This document shows, piece after piece, positions 63,475-64,000 of a stretch of 64,000 bases of DNA. The notes beneath the pieces are model-generated. The model ran no database searches. It was not told the origin of the DNA and saw nothing but the letters and a program-made list of their open reading frames with translations. The stretch is from Timema cristinae (lineage: Eukaryota > Arthropoda > Insecta > Phasmatodea > Timematidae). Within the stretch, counting starts at the first letter, position 1. Every line of letters begins with the position of its first letter. Made by a program: the position numbers and the translations under genes. The stretch spans positions 119,845,056 to 119,909,055 of the forward strand of contig JBCFYV010000012.1 in the NCBI GenBank assembly GCA_039000515.1, in the 5' to 3' direction.

Positions 63475-63685
63475 GTGGGTTATGAGCTTATGTACTTATT
63501 ACACTCATAATTTTAGTAATTAGGAAGGTTATATTTTAGAGGAAGTTCACCCGCATTTGCGTGAAGGGAGAGTGTAAAACCACCCTCAGTATACCGAGCG
63601 AGATTCGAACCTCACTCTCCTCGTCATTGACAGTCTACTGAGAGAGTGGCGCCTTAGAACATGCGGCCACCAGAGCAGGTGATTA
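63475..63685 (-). mobile_element. SINE family A copy
   Basis: GCGTGAAGGGAGAGTGTAAA, GATTCGAACCTCACTCTCCT and CATGCGGCCACCAGAGCAGG in the minus orientation. Confidence 0.7.
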
Positions 63686-63757
63686 TATGTTGAAATATAT
63701 CATATTTAGTGAGATATTTCAAATATCGTCATTGTATTTCTTCCTCCTTTGAAATGC

Positions 63758-63823
63758 TTACCTTGGCTAGTTACGTTACGGCCCTATTTATAACTACTCC
63801 ATAGTGAGATTAAAGCAAGGTAA
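63758..63823. repeat. 67-bp hairpin element, copy 3
   Basis: TTACCTTG and CAAGGTAA bound 66 bp, the same size as the copies at 731 and 3004. The inner stem is weaker here. Confidence 0.6.
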
Positions 63824-64000
63824 GCTGTGTAAACCAAGGAGACGTATACAAAGTTTAAATCCCTTTTAGAACATTTAGACCTTCTATGGCCTGTTTGAGA
63901 GCCTGTGTTTGTTCTCGATATGAAGAATTTTCGATACATACTATATATATATCACACAACACACACTATAATACTACATACATAATACAAATATGTATAT

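Overview
This is an intron-rich, AT-rich animal window, almost certainly from an insect. Every host exon I can support is on the minus strand and belongs to ABCA-subfamily lipid transporters of the ABCA3 type. Two neighbouring genes are cut by the window edges. Gene A (61946 down to 45161) shows only its second half: TMD2, NBD2 and the C-terminus, in 14 exons ending at a TGA. Gene B (26270 down to 1103) shows only its first half: start codon, TMD1, NBD1 and the linker, in 14 exons. The simplest reading is a head-to-tail tandem pair. Full-length ABCA proteins run TMD1-NBD1-TMD2-NBD2 in the plasma or organelle membrane and move lipids using ATP.

Nearly all splice sites are GT/AG and the phases join correctly. 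Each gene has one single-base frameshift: in exon 11 of gene B near 3825-3827 and in the penultimate exon of gene A near 47285-47292. Because the tandem arrays also carry many random one-base indels, I lean towards assembly error rather than pseudogenes.

About a quarter of the window is minisatellite DNA: arrays with units of 17, 21, 27, 33, 37, 40, 46, 47, 48, 58 (two arrays), 62, 66 and 71 bp. Several have a readable origin. Some are copies of the exon-intron junctions of the ABCA genes themselves (1757-2456, 49659-49956, 53161-53436, plus shorter duplications at 54041-54198, 61655-61726 and around 4512-6230). Others were born inside LINE reverse-transcriptase reading frames: the 46-bp family at five loci and the 62-bp array at 46371-46985.

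Mobile elements: a Jockey-like LINE piece (4556-6106), several degraded LINE tails (46140-47240, 47755-48040, 48290-49430, 50160-50505), about 14 copies or pieces of a tRNA-derived SINE with a (TAA)n tail, two other SINE-like families, a pogo/Tigger relic (21994-22618), two hAT-type elements with 8-bp target duplications (20308-21132 and 36999-37850), a fold-back MITE flanked by TTAA (23300-23697), and a 67-bp hairpin family.

Layout, left to right: 1-26270 gene B; 26271-45160 intergenic space dominated by minisatellites; 45161-61946 gene A; 61947-64000 intron of gene A with repeats. The SINE 3' end and its antisense translations ([25 protein letters not shown]) match, from memory, peptides I associate with Timema stick-insect assemblies. 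That assignment is recall, not a search result.
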